A DNA stretch of 64,000 bases from contig NZ_CP048113.1 of assembly GCF_010093065.1 (NCBI RefSeq), forward strand, positions 6,652,001 to 6,716,000, in the 5' to 3' direction. The position numbers were made by a program, and so were the translations under genes. The notes beneath the pieces are model-generated. The model saw only the letters and a program-made list of their open reading frames with translations, was not told the origin of the DNA and ran no database searches. Shown piece by piece: positions 1 to 9,309 of this stretch (positions within the stretch are counted from its first letter, which is position 1; each line of letters begins with the position of its first letter). Source of the DNA: Chitinophaga agri. Lineage in GTDB: Bacteria; Bacteroidota; Bacteroidia; Chitinophagales; Chitinophagaceae.

Positions 1-2
1 TA

Positions 3-116
3 TCTCCACGGGGGTATCTGGCGATGGGCATAAAGGAGACGATGCGTTTTGCAGATATTCACCGGAAGTTTGAAGTTGTACATGCGCATCATAAAATATA
101 CCGGCGTAAGGAGTAG
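3..116 (+). CDS. cheR: CheR-type chemotaxis methyltransferase, C-terminal end (partial)
   Basis: Only the last 37 codons are in the window; the gene begins upstream of base 1. The reading frame ends with the typical CheR tail: a GYLAMGIKETMRF stretch (the family has G-x-KE-x-LRF) followed by an IYRRKE terminus. CheR transfers methyl groups from S-adenosylmethionine to glutamates of chemoreceptors. The next gene, 25 bases downstream, is a CheB-type methylesterase domain, which supports the call. In Bacteroidota such CheR/CheB pairs often accompany hybrid histidine kinases rather than a flagellar chemotaxis operon. Confidence is limited by the short visible part. Confidence 0.75.
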   Translation, partial: SPRGYLAMGIKETMRFADIHRKFEVVHAHHKIYRRKE

Positions 117-141
117 CCGTTTATAAGACCCATTAGAGAAT

Positions 142-702
142 ATGAACAACGGATTTGATGTTATTGTTATAGGAGGTTCTGCAGGCAGCCTGTTGGTGCT
201 GACTGAGATCCTTGACGCTATACCCTATCATCTGGCACCGCCTGTTGTGATCGTGTTACACCGTCTCCGGAATGTGCAGAGTGAAATGGGACGGTTATTA
301 TCTACGACCAGGCAGATCATAGAGCCGGAGGACAAGGAGCCGGTGCGTGAACATTGTATGTATCTTGCTCCGCAGAACTACCATCTGCTGGTAGAGGCGG
401 ACAGGACTTTTATGCTTGATTATTCGGAGCTGGTGAATTACAGCCGTCCTTCTATTGATATGACCTTTAGTAGTATTGCTGATGTGTATGGTGCGGGGAC
501 TTTAGGTATCTTGCTGAGCGGCGCTAACAAGGATGGGGCCGAGGGGCTTTGTCAGATCATAGCAGCCGGGGGAACAGGTATTGTGCAGGATCCGCAGACA
601 GCTGCTTTCAGTGCGATGCCGCAGTCTGCTATTGACATGTGTGCAGGCGTGCAGGTAATGTCAGTAGCAGATATTAAGAAATTTATAATCGGTGAAACGT
701 AA
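142..702 (+). CDS. cheB: Stand-alone CheB-type protein-glutamate methylesterase domain
   Basis: The 186-residue protein is a single CheB_methylest domain. It shows the nucleophile loop GGSAGS (Ser13), the LHR histidine (His40) and the SGANKDGAEG loop with Asp131, whose spacing matches the Ser-His-Asp triad of known CheB enzymes. Expected activity is hydrolysis of glutamyl methyl esters or deamidation of receptor glutamines in the cytoplasm. The usual N-terminal receiver domain is absent, so phosphorylation control must come from elsewhere, perhaps from the receiver-kinase hybrid encoded 56 bases downstream. It follows a CheR end by 25 bases and is probably co-transcribed with it. Confidence 0.9.
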   Translation: MNNGFDVIVIGGSAGSLLVLTEILDAIPYHLAPPVVIVLHRLRNVQSEMGRLLSTTRQIIEPEDKEPVREHCMYLAPQNYHLLVEADRTFMLDYSELVNYSRPSIDMTFSSIADVYGAGTLGILLSGANKDGAEGLCQIIAAGGTGIVQDPQTAAFSAMPQSAIDMCAGVQVMSVADIKKFIIGET

Positions 703-758
703 ACGCGGGAACCTCCGTATATACGATCAAAATAGCCGTTAAAAGAATTAAAGAAGAG

Positions 759-1844
759 ATGACTAAGAAATTTACTATTCTGCTGGTCGATGACCGGATG
801 GAGAACCTACTATCACTTGAACAAATGCTGTTAGCCGATAACCGGGCATTTTTACAGGCTACTTCCGGCAACGAGGCATTAAAGCAGGTGTTGAAGCACG
901 ATGACATTGGGTTAGTCATGCTGGACGTACAGATGCCGGATATGGATGGGTTTGAGGTAGCCAGGCTACTGAAAGCGAACCCTAAAACGAGAGATATTTC
1001 TATCATTTTCGTGACAGCCATTAATAAGGACGAGTATTATGTATTGAAGGGATTTGAGAAGGGTGCGGTAGATTACCTGTCTAAGCCATTGGATATTAAT
1101 GTTACCCGTGCGAAGGTGGACGTTTTCGAACGACTGTATTTTTATCAGCATGAATTGAAGCAGGCCGTAAGAGACAGGGAGCTGATCAACGGTCAGCTGG
1201 AGCGGTTTATGCATGTGGTAGCACATGATCTGAAGTCGCCTTTATCGGGTATTACAGGTCTTTTATTACTGATGCAGGAGGAAGAGGAGATCAGTCAGTC
1301 TGCTTTCCTGAGTGAGTATACCAGTATGGCGATCAATGCAACATCTCAGTTGTCGGACATGATCTCATCTATCCTGGATTACAGCAGGGACCATCAGTTC
1401 CGGCATAAGGAGGAGGATGTGGATGTGAACGAGCTGCTACAGCAGCTGATAAAGTTGTTATTCCCGCCGGCGAAGGTAGATATCAAGGTGCAGGATCGGC
1501 TACCGGTTATACATACCAGCAGGCAGAAGTTGCAGCAGGTATTTCAGAATTTGCTGAGTAATGCCATTAAGTACAATGATAAGGAGAAGACGGAGATTGA
1601 GATTGGAGGAAAATCTGATGGCGATTTCTACGAATTTTATGTCAAAGACAACGGTCCGGGAATAGAGGAAAAGGACAATGAGCGCATCTTCAAGCTGTTT
1701 GAGAAAGTGGACAATGATGACACGAAAGGCACTGGCGTTGGGCTTAACATATTGAAACTGCTGGTAGAAACGCAGGGCGGGAAGGTCTGGGTAGAGTCAA
1801 AGTTTGGGGAGGGGAGCAGCTTTCACTTTCAATGGCGGAGATAA
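759..1844 (+). CDS. Response regulator-histidine kinase hybrid (REC-HisKA-HATPase_c)
   Basis: 361 residues. Residues 5-120 form a receiver domain with acidic pocket DD11-12, phospho-acceptor Asp56 (LVMLDVQMPDMDG) and Lys109. Residues about 145-215 hold the dimerisation and phosphotransfer segment with His156 (HVVAHDLKSPLSG). Residues about 250-361 hold the ATPase: N box QNLLSNAIKYN, G1 VKDNGPGI and G2 GTGVGLNILK. There is no membrane segment, so it is a soluble kinase with its receiver in front, the reverse of the common hybrid order. Placement behind CheR and CheB suggests a sensory pathway in which methylation enzymes and this kinase act together. The output partner is not visible. Confidence 0.92.
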   Translation: MTKKFTILLVDDRMENLLSLEQMLLADNRAFLQATSGNEALKQVLKHDDIGLVMLDVQMPDMDGFEVARLLKANPKTRDISIIFVTAINKDEYYVLKGFEKGAVDYLSKPLDINVTRAKVDVFERLYFYQHELKQAVRDRELINGQLERFMHVVAHDLKSPLSGITGLLLLMQEEEEISQSAFLSEYTSMAINATSQLSDMISSILDYSRDHQFRHKEEDVDVNELLQQLIKLLFPPAKVDIKVQDRLPVIHTSRQKLQQVFQNLLSNAIKYNDKEKTEIEIGGKSDGDFYEFYVKDNGPGIEEKDNERIFKLFEKVDNDDTKGTGVGLNILKLLVETQGGKVWVESKFGEGSSFHFQWRR

Positions 1845-1882
1845 AAAAAGCGCTCAGGTAACGAAAAAAAATCATAAATTAA

Positions 1883-2128
1883 ATGTTGAATGATAGGAAT
1901 AGCCCATTCAATATGTGTATGATAGATTTTTATTTAAATTCAGACAGGAACAATGAACAGACGTCCGCCGGTAATGAAGAGGAAATAGTACATACCGGGT
2001 CAGGAGGAGCATTTGATGAAACGGAATCCGCTACTGATGAGGCAGAGTGGGAACTGACAGATGAACAACTGGACGAGCGGTTAGAGAATACGGAGAAGGC
2101 CGCGAATAAGAAAAGACCAGCTTATTAA
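1883..2128 (+). CDS. Small acidic hypothetical protein
   Basis: 81 residues beginning 38 bases after the kinase gene. The middle and C-terminal parts are rich in Glu, Asp, Thr and Ser (E-rich stretches around residues 27-70) and end in a basic tail, KKRPAY. No signal peptide, membrane segment or known domain is recognisable; the protein is probably disordered. Internal ATGs at 1913 and 1919 are alternative starts. It may be a small companion translated with the kinase, but its coding status rests only on the open frame, position and composition. Confidence 0.4.
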   Translation: MLNDRNSPFNMCMIDFYLNSDRNNEQTSAGNEEEIVHTGSGGAFDETESATDEAEWELTDEQLDERLENTEKAANKKRPAY

Positions 2129-2137
2129 GTGATATAC

Positions 2138-2219
2138 TTTCGTTTACGACAGGACAAAAAAAACCGGCACTAAAGGAATAAAGTACCGGTATCTCATTTT
2201 GCATTGTTCGTAAACGAAG
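2138..2219. terminator. Nested inverted repeats; terminator between convergent genes
   Basis: The inner arms ACCGGCAC (about 2163-2170) and GTACCGGT (about 2184-2191) form a hairpin. Read on the minus strand it is followed by a run of Ts, as in a rho-independent terminator for the fecR operon. Outer arms TTTCGTTTACGA (2138-2149) and TTCGTAAACGAAG (2207-2219) enclose it, so the whole region can fold into one longer stem. Confidence 0.7.
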
Positions 2220-2254
2220 TTTATAGTATCGGGCGGTATTGCTGCCGCGGGGTA

Positions 2255-3397
2255 CTATTGAATATGTATAGTATCATTATTGTAGTAATAATCTGCAACA
2301 CGGATCACTTTCAGCATCTTCAGGAATGGTCCGATCCCTTCGGCTTTAGTCAATTGCCCGGTGAAAGTCTTATCTGCAACGCCAGGATTGTCAGGAACTA
2401 TTTTGACATCGTACAATCTTTCCAGTATGGGAATGATGTCTCTCAGAGGGGTTTCGTTGAACGAATATTTCCCTTCGAGCCATGAAAGTACGTTGTTTTT
2501 ATCAAATGGGCGCGTATTGATGCCGTTTTGACTAGTATAATCTGCCTGAACACCTGGTTTGAGTACTACTTCCTGTTTACCAGCTGATACTTTTACGGCA
2601 CCCTGAACAAGGGAAACTGCTGCGTTATCAGCGTGGTAGGCATTGACATTGAATTCGGTACCCAGTACCTGTATGGTAGCTGCCGGAGTGTGTACTGTAA
2701 ATGGTTGTCCGGCTGCTGTGGCTACTTTAACGTATGCCTCTCCGGTAAGGCTGATCTCGCGTGCGTCGCCATTGAATCCAAAGGGGAATGTGAGGGTACT
2801 CCCTGCATTCATATGGATTTCGGAGCCATCGGCGAGTTTGACAGCGTAGGCTTTACCGTGGGGTACGACCAGTTTATTTAGTCCGCTGTTATTCCTGTCG
2901 GCATTGAAAGTCAGTGTGTTATTATTGATATTGAGTGTGACTTTCTCATCTTCTGTGTTGTAATGTGTTTCATTGCCGGAGAGATCGAATATCTCACCAT
3001 TCTCGAGCTGAAGGTAGACACTTTTTAACGGAACATCCTTATGATGGCCGGCCAGGACTTTAGAGGGATGGTTGGTTTTTGAGACAAAGTATATCATAAA
3101 TGCTCCCAGGCCTGCGACTGCGGCAGCGGCAAGCAGCAGTTTTCTGAGCGGGAACGGTTTGGTTTTATAATACTCCCTTCTTTCCATCACACCTTGCATG
3201 ATATCATTGGCGGACATGCTTTCAAAGTCTTTCCTGCGCTGTTCGTTGTTCTGGAAGAAATCCTGTAGATTTTTCCAGACGTCTGCCACGGAAGGGTCTT
3301 TTTTGATCAAAGCGTCAACTTCGGCTTCCTGGTTCCTATCCAGGCTGCCTGTAAGCTTCATCAGTAATAACTCGTATATGTCGTTGCTTTCGCTCAT
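2255..3397 (-). CDS. FecR-family anti-sigma factor
   Basis: 380 residues. A cytoplasmic N-terminal part of about 80 residues is followed by one membrane helix (about 86-105, rich in Leu, Ala and Val), a periplasmic FecR domain (about 165-275) and the C-terminal DUF4974 region (WLEGKYSFNETPLRDII and on). Family members hold an ECF sigma factor inactive until a TonB-dependent receptor with an STN domain reports substrate binding. The sigma factor lies directly upstream (3439-3972) on the same strand, and an STN-containing SusC is encoded divergently at 4415, which completes the three-part trans-envelope signalling set. It ends at a hairpin terminator. Confidence 0.93.
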   Translation of the reverse strand: MSESNDIYELLLMKLTGSLDRNQEAEVDALIKKDPSVADVWKNLQDFFQNNEQRRKDFESMSANDIMQGVMERREYYKTKPFPLRKLLLAAAAVAGLGAFMIYFVSKTNHPSKVLAGHHKDVPLKSVYLQLENGEIFDLSGNETHYNTEDEKVTLNINNNTLTFNADRNNSGLNKLVVPHGKAYAVKLADGSEIHMNAGSTLTFPFGFNGDAREISLTGEAYVKVATAAGQPFTVHTPAATIQVLGTEFNVNAYHADNAAVSLVQGAVKVSAGKQEVVLKPGVQADYTSQNGINTRPFDKNNVLSWLEGKYSFNETPLRDIIPILERLYDVKIVPDNPGVADKTFTGQLTKAEGIGPFLKMLKVIRVADYYYNNDTIHIQ

Positions 3398-3438
3398 GCA
3401 TTCTCAATGTGACAATACCAGTAAAAAAACTTTAGTGC

Positions 3439-3972
3439 TTACAGGATCTTTTTTAATTTTTCCTGTAATTTCTTACAGGCTGTATGGATGTGCACATTCA
3501 CTGTATTGATGGACAAGCCCATATCGAGGGCGACTTCTTTTCTTTTTTTACCTTCAATATATACCTGCGTAAAGATATTGGAGGACTGGAGCGGCAATGT
3601 TTGGATGGCCGCTGATATGGAACGTTTCAGTTCTTCTCTTTCCAGTCCGCTTTCTGCCTTGGTCACAAAATCCTGAAAGAAGGACCATGCATTTTTCTTA
3701 TTCTCTTCGGAGTCTTTTGTTTTGATATGCCTGTAGCATTTGTATCGAAGAGATTGGAACAGGTAGGACCGTACGTTCGTTTGTACGTTAGCGAGGGAGC
3801 GTTTCTCCCATATTTCAATAATGAGTTCCTGCACCATGTCTTTTGCTTCCTGACTATCGTTTAATAATCTGTAAGCTTCGGCCCAGAGAGCCTTTGCATG
3901 GTTTTGGAATATAGCTTCGTATGTGACATTATCGTCTGCCGTATGCAGATCGTTAGTATTCGCATGACGCAT
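3439..3972 (-). CDS. ECF-type RNA polymerase sigma factor (FecI/RpoE-like)
   Basis: 177 residues with region 2 near the N terminus (YEAIFQNHAKALWAEAYRLL and the DMVQELIIEIWEKR core-binding helix) and region 4 at the C terminus (LPLQSSNIFTQVYIEGKKRK, then a helix-turn-helix with GLSINTVNVHIHTACKKL). It should direct RNA polymerase to the neighbouring SusC/SusD genes when released by the FecR protein encoded 41 bases downstream. The start is placed at the ATG at 3972. Size and domain order are normal for Bacteroidota ECF factors linked to SusCD loci. Confidence 0.93.
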   Translation of the reverse strand: MRHANTNDLHTADDNVTYEAIFQNHAKALWAEAYRLLNDSQEAKDMVQELIIEIWEKRSLANVQTNVRSYLFQSLRYKCYRHIKTKDSEENKKNAWSFFQDFVTKAESGLEREELKRSISAAIQTLPLQSSNIFTQVYIEGKKRKEVALDMGLSINTVNVHIHTACKKLQEKLKKIL

Positions 3973-4414
3973 TATATAATCCCTTTACTATTTACGAATT
4001 TGATGCTGATCCCCCGGATTTTGTTTAAAAAGCGGGGCGAAAGTACTAAAGACATAGATGTTATTTTGAAATTAACTTATGGGTACTCATGTTAATAGTT
4101 TGTAAATGTTATGCAGATATAAGTACGTTAACAATGCTTCGGTGCTCTAATCGTTTGTCTTTTAATTCTTTGGGTAGTTCTGGTAATCGTGGATGTCTTT
4201 TATTGAGATTGTTATGGCACTGAGTATATATACGTGAAAGCAGGTCGTTTGGTTTTACCGTTTCAAAAAAAAATGAAGATACCGCTAAAGCTGTTTTGGA
4301 TAAATTGACACTATAGTTTAACAACTGTTACTATGTAAAGTATAATAAGAAGTAGCCAAAGCACTTGTGAAGTAAACGATCCAGGATTTTATTGACCACT
4401 AATTTTCAGCAATT
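3973..4414. other. Divergent intergenic region between ECF sigma and susC
   Basis: About 440 AT-rich bases without a convincing gene. It must contain the promoters for the sigma/anti-sigma pair and for the SusC operon, but I see no clean TAnnTTTG housekeeping box in front of susC, consistent with ECF control. A 71-codon minus-strand frame at 4109-4324 has no recognisable features and was not called. Confidence 0.5.
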
Positions 4415-7400
4415 ATGTATCACCGTTGTTTGGACTGTATATTATGCAGCCTCGGGGTCATTGTTTTATTTATTATTCCTATCCATCGGGTGCAATCCCA
4501 GGACAAAAGCAGCCAGCAGCAGGTTTCCCTGCAATATGACAATATCAGACTTGTTGATCTTTTCAATATCATTTCGCGTCAGACAGGGTATACTTTCTTC
4601 TACAATAATCAGTCTGTTAATGATCAGGTCAAAGTAAACATACACCAGGACAATATTACGCTTGAACAGGTATTGGAAAGGGTGTTGGGAACCCGCGGCT
4701 ATGGATGGGAACTGATTTCCGGAAGAATAGGCGTATTTAAAAAGGAGCAGGCAGAGAAGTCGGAGAAAAAAGAACATAAGGATGATCTGCATACTTTTAG
4801 TGGTATCATCAGTATGCCGGATGGAACGCCACTGCCCGGCGCCAGCATCAGTGTGGTGAACGGCGCTGCTATCACGAGGACGAATGAGTCGGGATTGTTC
4901 TCATTTCAGGTAGCTGCGAAGGATACGGTGATCAGGATCAGTTATACAGGGTTTAAAACAGAGGAGGTCAATGTGAGAACCGGTGCGGCATTGCATGTTA
5001 CATTACAACCACTGGTAACAGATCTGGCTCTAGTAGCCGTGAGAAGCACCGGTTATCAGAAGATCCCACGGGAAAGGGCAACCGGCTCTTTTGCACAGGT
5101 GAGCAATGAATTACTGAACCGCCGGACAGGGCCTACCATACTTGAAAGACTGGAAGGAGTGGCCAACGGTGTTATGTTTCCCAATAAGGATATTCCTCCC
5201 TATTCTAATGAAGCATATGTCTCAGTACGTGGCAGAAGCACTATCCTTGCTAATGCACAGCCGTTGATCGTCGTTGACAATTTTCCTTACGTTGGTGATA
5301 TCAATCTCCTGAACCCTAATGACGTGGATAATATCACCATATTAAAAGATGCTGCCGCTGCATCGATATGGGGCGCGTTTTCGGGAAATGGCGTAATCGT
5401 GATCACAACGAAGAAAGGGAAATTGCGTCAGCCTTTTAAAGTACAGGCGAATATGAATCTCACCGTCGGCGCCAAACCTGATCTGTATTATAATAAGGCC
5501 TTCCTTCCTTCACCTGCATTTATTGATGTAGAGAAATACCTTTTTGATAAGGGATTTTATGATGATGATCTCACAAATAATTACAGTTATCCAGTTGTTT
5601 CTCCGGTAGTAGAGCTGCTGGATAAAAAGAGGAATGGCGTGATATCCGCCGCAGATGCAGATGCACAGATCAATCAGCTGAAGCAGTTTGATGTCAGGAA
5701 AGACTATGAGAAATATTTGTACAGGAATAGTGTGAATCAGCAATATGCGGTAAATATGAGTGCCGGCGGAGAGCATAGTGGGTATATGTTGTCTGTCGGA
5801 TATGACAGGAACCTCAGTAATAAAGTAGGTGCAGCAACGGATAGGTTTACGATTAGCAATTATAGCACGTTTAATTTCTGGGACAGGGCGGAGTTGTCGA
5901 CAGGTGTGTCGTTTGTGATGAATAAGTATGATGTGGGGTATTATGATGCATTAATACCTAATGGAGGAAAGAGTGCTTATTATCCCTATGCACGTCTGGC
6001 AGACGAGCAAGGGAAGGCGCTGGATGTACAAAAAGATTTCAGGTATAGTTTTATCAGTAATCTCCGTGAGGAAGGATTGCTGGACTGGACTTACCGGCCA
6101 TTGGATGAGGTGAGATTTGCGGATAACATACAACGAAGCTATCATATCCGGTTAAATCCGGGATTGAAAGTACGGATAATTAAAGGGTTGGATGCAGAAT
6201 TAAGGTATCAGTTTGAAAAGCAGTTGTCGAGAAAGGAAGAGTATTATAGTATACAGACATATGCCACGCGTAATATGATCAATCTTTTCACGCAGGTGGT
6301 GGATGGAGTGGTGACCCATCCGGTGCCGGTAGGAGGCATCCTGCAGAAGAATAACGGTGAGGTGACTGGTAATAACTATAGAGCGCAGCTGAATTTTAAC
6401 AGGGATTTTGGGCTCCGGCATTCGGTGTCGGCTTTAGCAGGACTGGAACAGCGCGAGATTGTAACTGAAAGTAGCGATCAGATATTATATGGATATAGCA
6501 AGAATACCAAAACGTATAGTTCCGCATTGGATTATTCAAGATATTATGACGCATACATGTATCTGGGACCAGGTGGATACATAGCACCATCAGGGCCGCT
6601 CAGTCGTTATAATAATGAATATATCTCTTACTATGGAAATGCTGCTTATACATTAAACGGGAAGTATATTTTGTCTGGCAGTGCCAGAATGGATCAGAGT
6701 AATATATGGGGCGTAAATTTTAATCAGAAAGGTGTGCCTTTATGGTCAGCTGGAGTGAGCTGGGACTTGTCCAGGGAGCAATTTTATAAATGGAATTTAT
6801 TTCCACTATTGAAACTACGTGCAACATATGGCTATAATGGTAACCTTGACCCTACTTTGTTTGGTAAATTCGTTGTAAGTTATTTGCAGAATAATACCCA
6901 GGTTGGTCTTCCCGCGGCCACTATTGTAAGCTATCCTAATCCGAATTTGAGATGGGAGCGGTCCGCAATGTTAAATACCGGAATTGATTTTGAAGTCAGA
7001 AATGGCATGTTACATGGTAGCATTGAATATTATAGAAAAAAAGGAACTGATCTCATTGGAGAACAGCTGATGCCGTTACAGTCAGGAGTAGGAATTATGA
7101 AGCTTAATTCTGCTGATATGAAGGGTGGGGGAGTTGATGTTGTGCTGACTACTGTCAATATGAACCGGCAGTTGGGCTGGGTGACAGATTTTCTTTTCAG
7201 TTATAACTGGGATAGAATTACCTCATATAAATTTGCTGTTCCTTTATATACGCTCCCAGGTACTGCGGATGGCACGGGATCAAGATTATTCCCAAATATT
7301 GGCAGACCTGTCTATGGTGTTTATAGTTATAGATGGGCTGGTCTTTCTGCTGAAAATGGAGATCCGACAGGCTACCTCGATGGGAAAATAAGTGATGAGT

Positions 7401-7933
7401 ATGATAAAATACTGGCAAGTAACACTGATATTATTTATAATGGTCCTGCGCGGCCAGTAATATTTGGAGCTCTGCGTAATACTGTTTCGTTCAAAGGTAT
7501 TACACTATCACTGAATGTGACTTATAAAATGGGATATTATTTCAGGCGTTCGGGAATATCTTATAGTAGTCTTTTTTATAACTGGGTTGGTCATCAGGAA
7601 CTATTCTCCCGCTGGCAACAGCCCGGCGATGAGAAAAGAACGAATGTGCCATCAATGATTTATCCGGTCAATGCCAGCAGAGATAGATTTTATGAATATT
7701 CTGAAGCACGTGTTGAAAAAGGAGATCATATACGTTTGCAGGATGTGCGCATTGCTTATTCGCTTAATTCAGCACGGATGAAAAAAGCGGGGACGGCAGA
7801 TATCCAATTATATTTATATGCCAACAATCTAGGGCTGATCTGGAAGGCAAATAACGCTGGACTTGATCCGGATTTTGTGGTCGGGTATACTGCTCCCCGC
7901 ACTGTGGCTATTGGTTGCAAGGTAGAATTCTAA
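4415..7933 (+). CDS. SusC/RagA-type TonB-dependent outer-membrane receptor with STN domain
   Basis: 1172 residues. After a hydrophobic signal sequence (about residues 8-27) comes an STN (secretin/TonB N-terminal) domain at about 38-100, a carboxypeptidase-regulatory-like Ig fold at about 125-205 (HTFSGIISMPDGTPLPGASI), a plug domain at about 210-340 (SVRGRSTILANAQPLIVVDN; DAAAASIWGAFSGNGVIVIT) and a long beta-barrel to the end. Such receptors import oligosaccharides or peptides with a SusD lid; here SusD follows 18 bases later. The STN domain marks it as a signal transducer, talking to the FecR/ECF pair encoded divergently. The substrate cannot be read from sequence. Confidence 0.95.
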   Translation: MYHRCLDCILCSLGVIVLFIIPIHRVQSQDKSSQQQVSLQYDNIRLVDLFNIISRQTGYTFFYNNQSVNDQVKVNIHQDNITLEQVLERVLGTRGYGWELISGRIGVFKKEQAEKSEKKEHKDDLHTFSGIISMPDGTPLPGASISVVNGAAITRTNESGLFSFQVAAKDTVIRISYTGFKTEEVNVRTGAALHVTLQPLVTDLALVAVRSTGYQKIPRERATGSFAQVSNELLNRRTGPTILERLEGVANGVMFPNKDIPPYSNEAYVSVRGRSTILANAQPLIVVDNFPYVGDINLLNPNDVDNITILKDAAAASIWGAFSGNGVIVITTKKGKLRQPFKVQANMNLTVGAKPDLYYNKAFLPSPAFIDVEKYLFDKGFYDDDLTNNYSYPVVSPVVELLDKKRNGVISAADADAQINQLKQFDVRKDYEKYLYRNSVNQQYAVNMSAGGEHSGYMLSVGYDRNLSNKVGAATDRFTISNYSTFNFWDRAELSTGVSFVMNKYDVGYYDALIPNGGKSAYYPYARLADEQGKALDVQKDFRYSFISNLREEGLLDWTYRPLDEVRFADNIQRSYHIRLNPGLKVRIIKGLDAELRYQFEKQLSRKEEYYSIQTYATRNMINLFTQVVDGVVTHPVPVGGILQKNNGEVTGNNYRAQLNFNRDFGLRHSVSALAGLEQREIVTESSDQILYGYSKNTKTYSSALDYSRYYDAYMYLGPGGYIAPSGPLSRYNNEYISYYGNAAYTLNGKYILSGSARMDQSNIWGVNFNQKGVPLWSAGVSWDLSREQFYKWNLFPLLKLRATYGYNGNLDPTLFGKFVVSYLQNNTQVGLPAATIVSYPNPNLRWERSAMLNTGIDFEVRNGMLHGSIEYYRKKGTDLIGEQLMPLQSGVGIMKLNSADMKGGGVDVVLTTVNMNRQLGWVTDFLFSYNWDRITSYKFAVPLYTLPGTADGTGSRLFPNIGRPVYGVYSYRWAGLSAENGDPTGYLDGKISDEYDKILASNTDIIYNGPARPVIFGALRNTVSFKGITLSLNVTYKMGYYFRRSGISYSSLFYNWVGHQELFSRWQQPGDEKRTNVPSMIYPVNASRDRFYEYSEARVEKGDHIRLQDVRIAYSLNSARMKKAGTADIQLYLYANNLGLIWKANNAGLDPDFVVGYTAPRTVAIGCKVEF

Positions 7934-7951
7934 AGCTTTAAGTATAACAAT

Positions 7952-9304
7952 ATGCGCAATCACATATTTCGCCTGTTAATCGGTATTTTGTTAAGTGGAT
8001 GTACGGAGAAGCTGGATGTAAAACCAGATGAGTCCCAACTTATACCAGAGAGTATTGCAGATTTTCAGGCGCTGTTAGATAATGTAGAATATGTAAATTA
8101 TAATATGCCGTCGTATAGTGAAGCGGGTGCAGATAATTATTATATAACAGCGGTGCGTTTTAATGCTCTTCCAACAAATGGATTAAGAGAGGGCTATGTT
8201 TGGGGGGATCATGTTTTTCCGCAAGGAGATTTTGTTGCTGACTGGTCACAAACTTATTCCCTGGTGACCTTTAGCAATCTGGTATTGGAAGGTATCAACG
8301 GGATATCTGAAGGCAGAGAGACAGCTGCTTATAGAAACCTGCGTGGTAGTGCATTGTTTATAAGGAGTCTGTCATTTTATGGACTTGCGGGTTTGTTTTG
8401 TAAAACGTATGATAGTCTGACAGCAGCAGTGGATTTAGGGGTGCCTTTGAGAACCACATCGGATATAAACACCATTTTTAAAAGGGCGAGTCTGAAGGAA
8501 ACTTATGATTTACTTTTACATGATCTCAAAATGGCCATACATGATCTGCCACTAACAACTACTTATAAAACAAGGCCATCAAAAGTGGCAGCGTATGGGC
8601 TTTTGTCCAGAATATACCTTAGCCTGAGAGACTATGATAATGCGTTAAAATACGCCGATAGTGCGTTACTTATTGACAATCATTTATTGGATTACAATAC
8701 CCTTGATGGAACTTCTGCCTTTCCGTTTCCTGCTTTTAATGAGGAAGTACTATTACATCATGCGATGATTTCCAGCCCATTGATCAGAATTAACAGCAGT
8801 ATGGTTGATACTACGTTGCTAGCGGAATATGAGGAATACGATCTGCGGAAAACGCTGTTTTTCAGGCCCCTGGCAGGAGGGGGTACACTGTTCAGGGGTA
8901 CCTATACAGGAGCCGTGGAGTTTTTTTCGGGAATTGCGGTTGATGAAATTTACCTTAATAGAGCCGAATGTTTTGCAAGAAAAGGTGACATTACCAATGC
9001 CATGAAAGATTTGAATACATTATTAGTAACGAGATGGAAGACAGGAACCTATGTGAATAAGACTGCGCAGGACCCGGAGGACGCATTGCGCCAGGTGCTG
9101 GCAGAAAGAAGAAAAGAGCTACTATTCAGAGGGCTGCGATTCTCGGATTTACGCCGTTTGAATAGAGAACCCCGCTTTGCGAAAACACTTATTCGTACAG
9201 TTAATGGTAGAGTATATCAATTACCTCCCGGAGACCCGAGGTATGTATATCTAATTCCCGATGATGAGATACAAATCAGCGGAATACAACAAAATATCAG
9301 ATAA
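7952..9304 (+). CDS. SusD/RagB-family surface lipoprotein
   Basis: 450 residues with a lipoprotein signal ending LLSGC (lipidated Cys17). The N-terminal region has the SusD pattern of a short strand followed by PESIADFQALLDN and YNMPSYSEAGADNYY, and the C-terminal half has the TPR-like helices and the LAERRKELLFRGLRFSDLRR signature near residue 390-410. It is expected to sit on the outer membrane as the lid of the SusC transporter encoded just upstream and to bind its substrate. At 450 residues it is at the short end of the family. It is co-transcribed with susC and the following thioredoxin-like gene (5-base gap). Confidence 0.93.
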   Translation: MRNHIFRLLIGILLSGCTEKLDVKPDESQLIPESIADFQALLDNVEYVNYNMPSYSEAGADNYYITAVRFNALPTNGLREGYVWGDHVFPQGDFVADWSQTYSLVTFSNLVLEGINGISEGRETAAYRNLRGSALFIRSLSFYGLAGLFCKTYDSLTAAVDLGVPLRTTSDINTIFKRASLKETYDLLLHDLKMAIHDLPLTTTYKTRPSKVAAYGLLSRIYLSLRDYDNALKYADSALLIDNHLLDYNTLDGTSAFPFPAFNEEVLLHHAMISSPLIRINSSMVDTTLLAEYEEYDLRKTLFFRPLAGGGTLFRGTYTGAVEFFSGIAVDEIYLNRAECFARKGDITNAMKDLNTLLVTRWKTGTYVNKTAQDPEDALRQVLAERRKELLFRGLRFSDLRRLNREPRFAKTLIRTVNGRVYQLPPGDPRYVYLIPDDEIQISGIQQNIR

Positions 9305-9309
9305 AGAAG

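Noticed and set aside
4109..4324. A 71-codon minus-strand frame between the sigma factor and susC
   Set aside because: No domain, signal or operon context, AT-rich composition and position in a promoter region; most likely chance.
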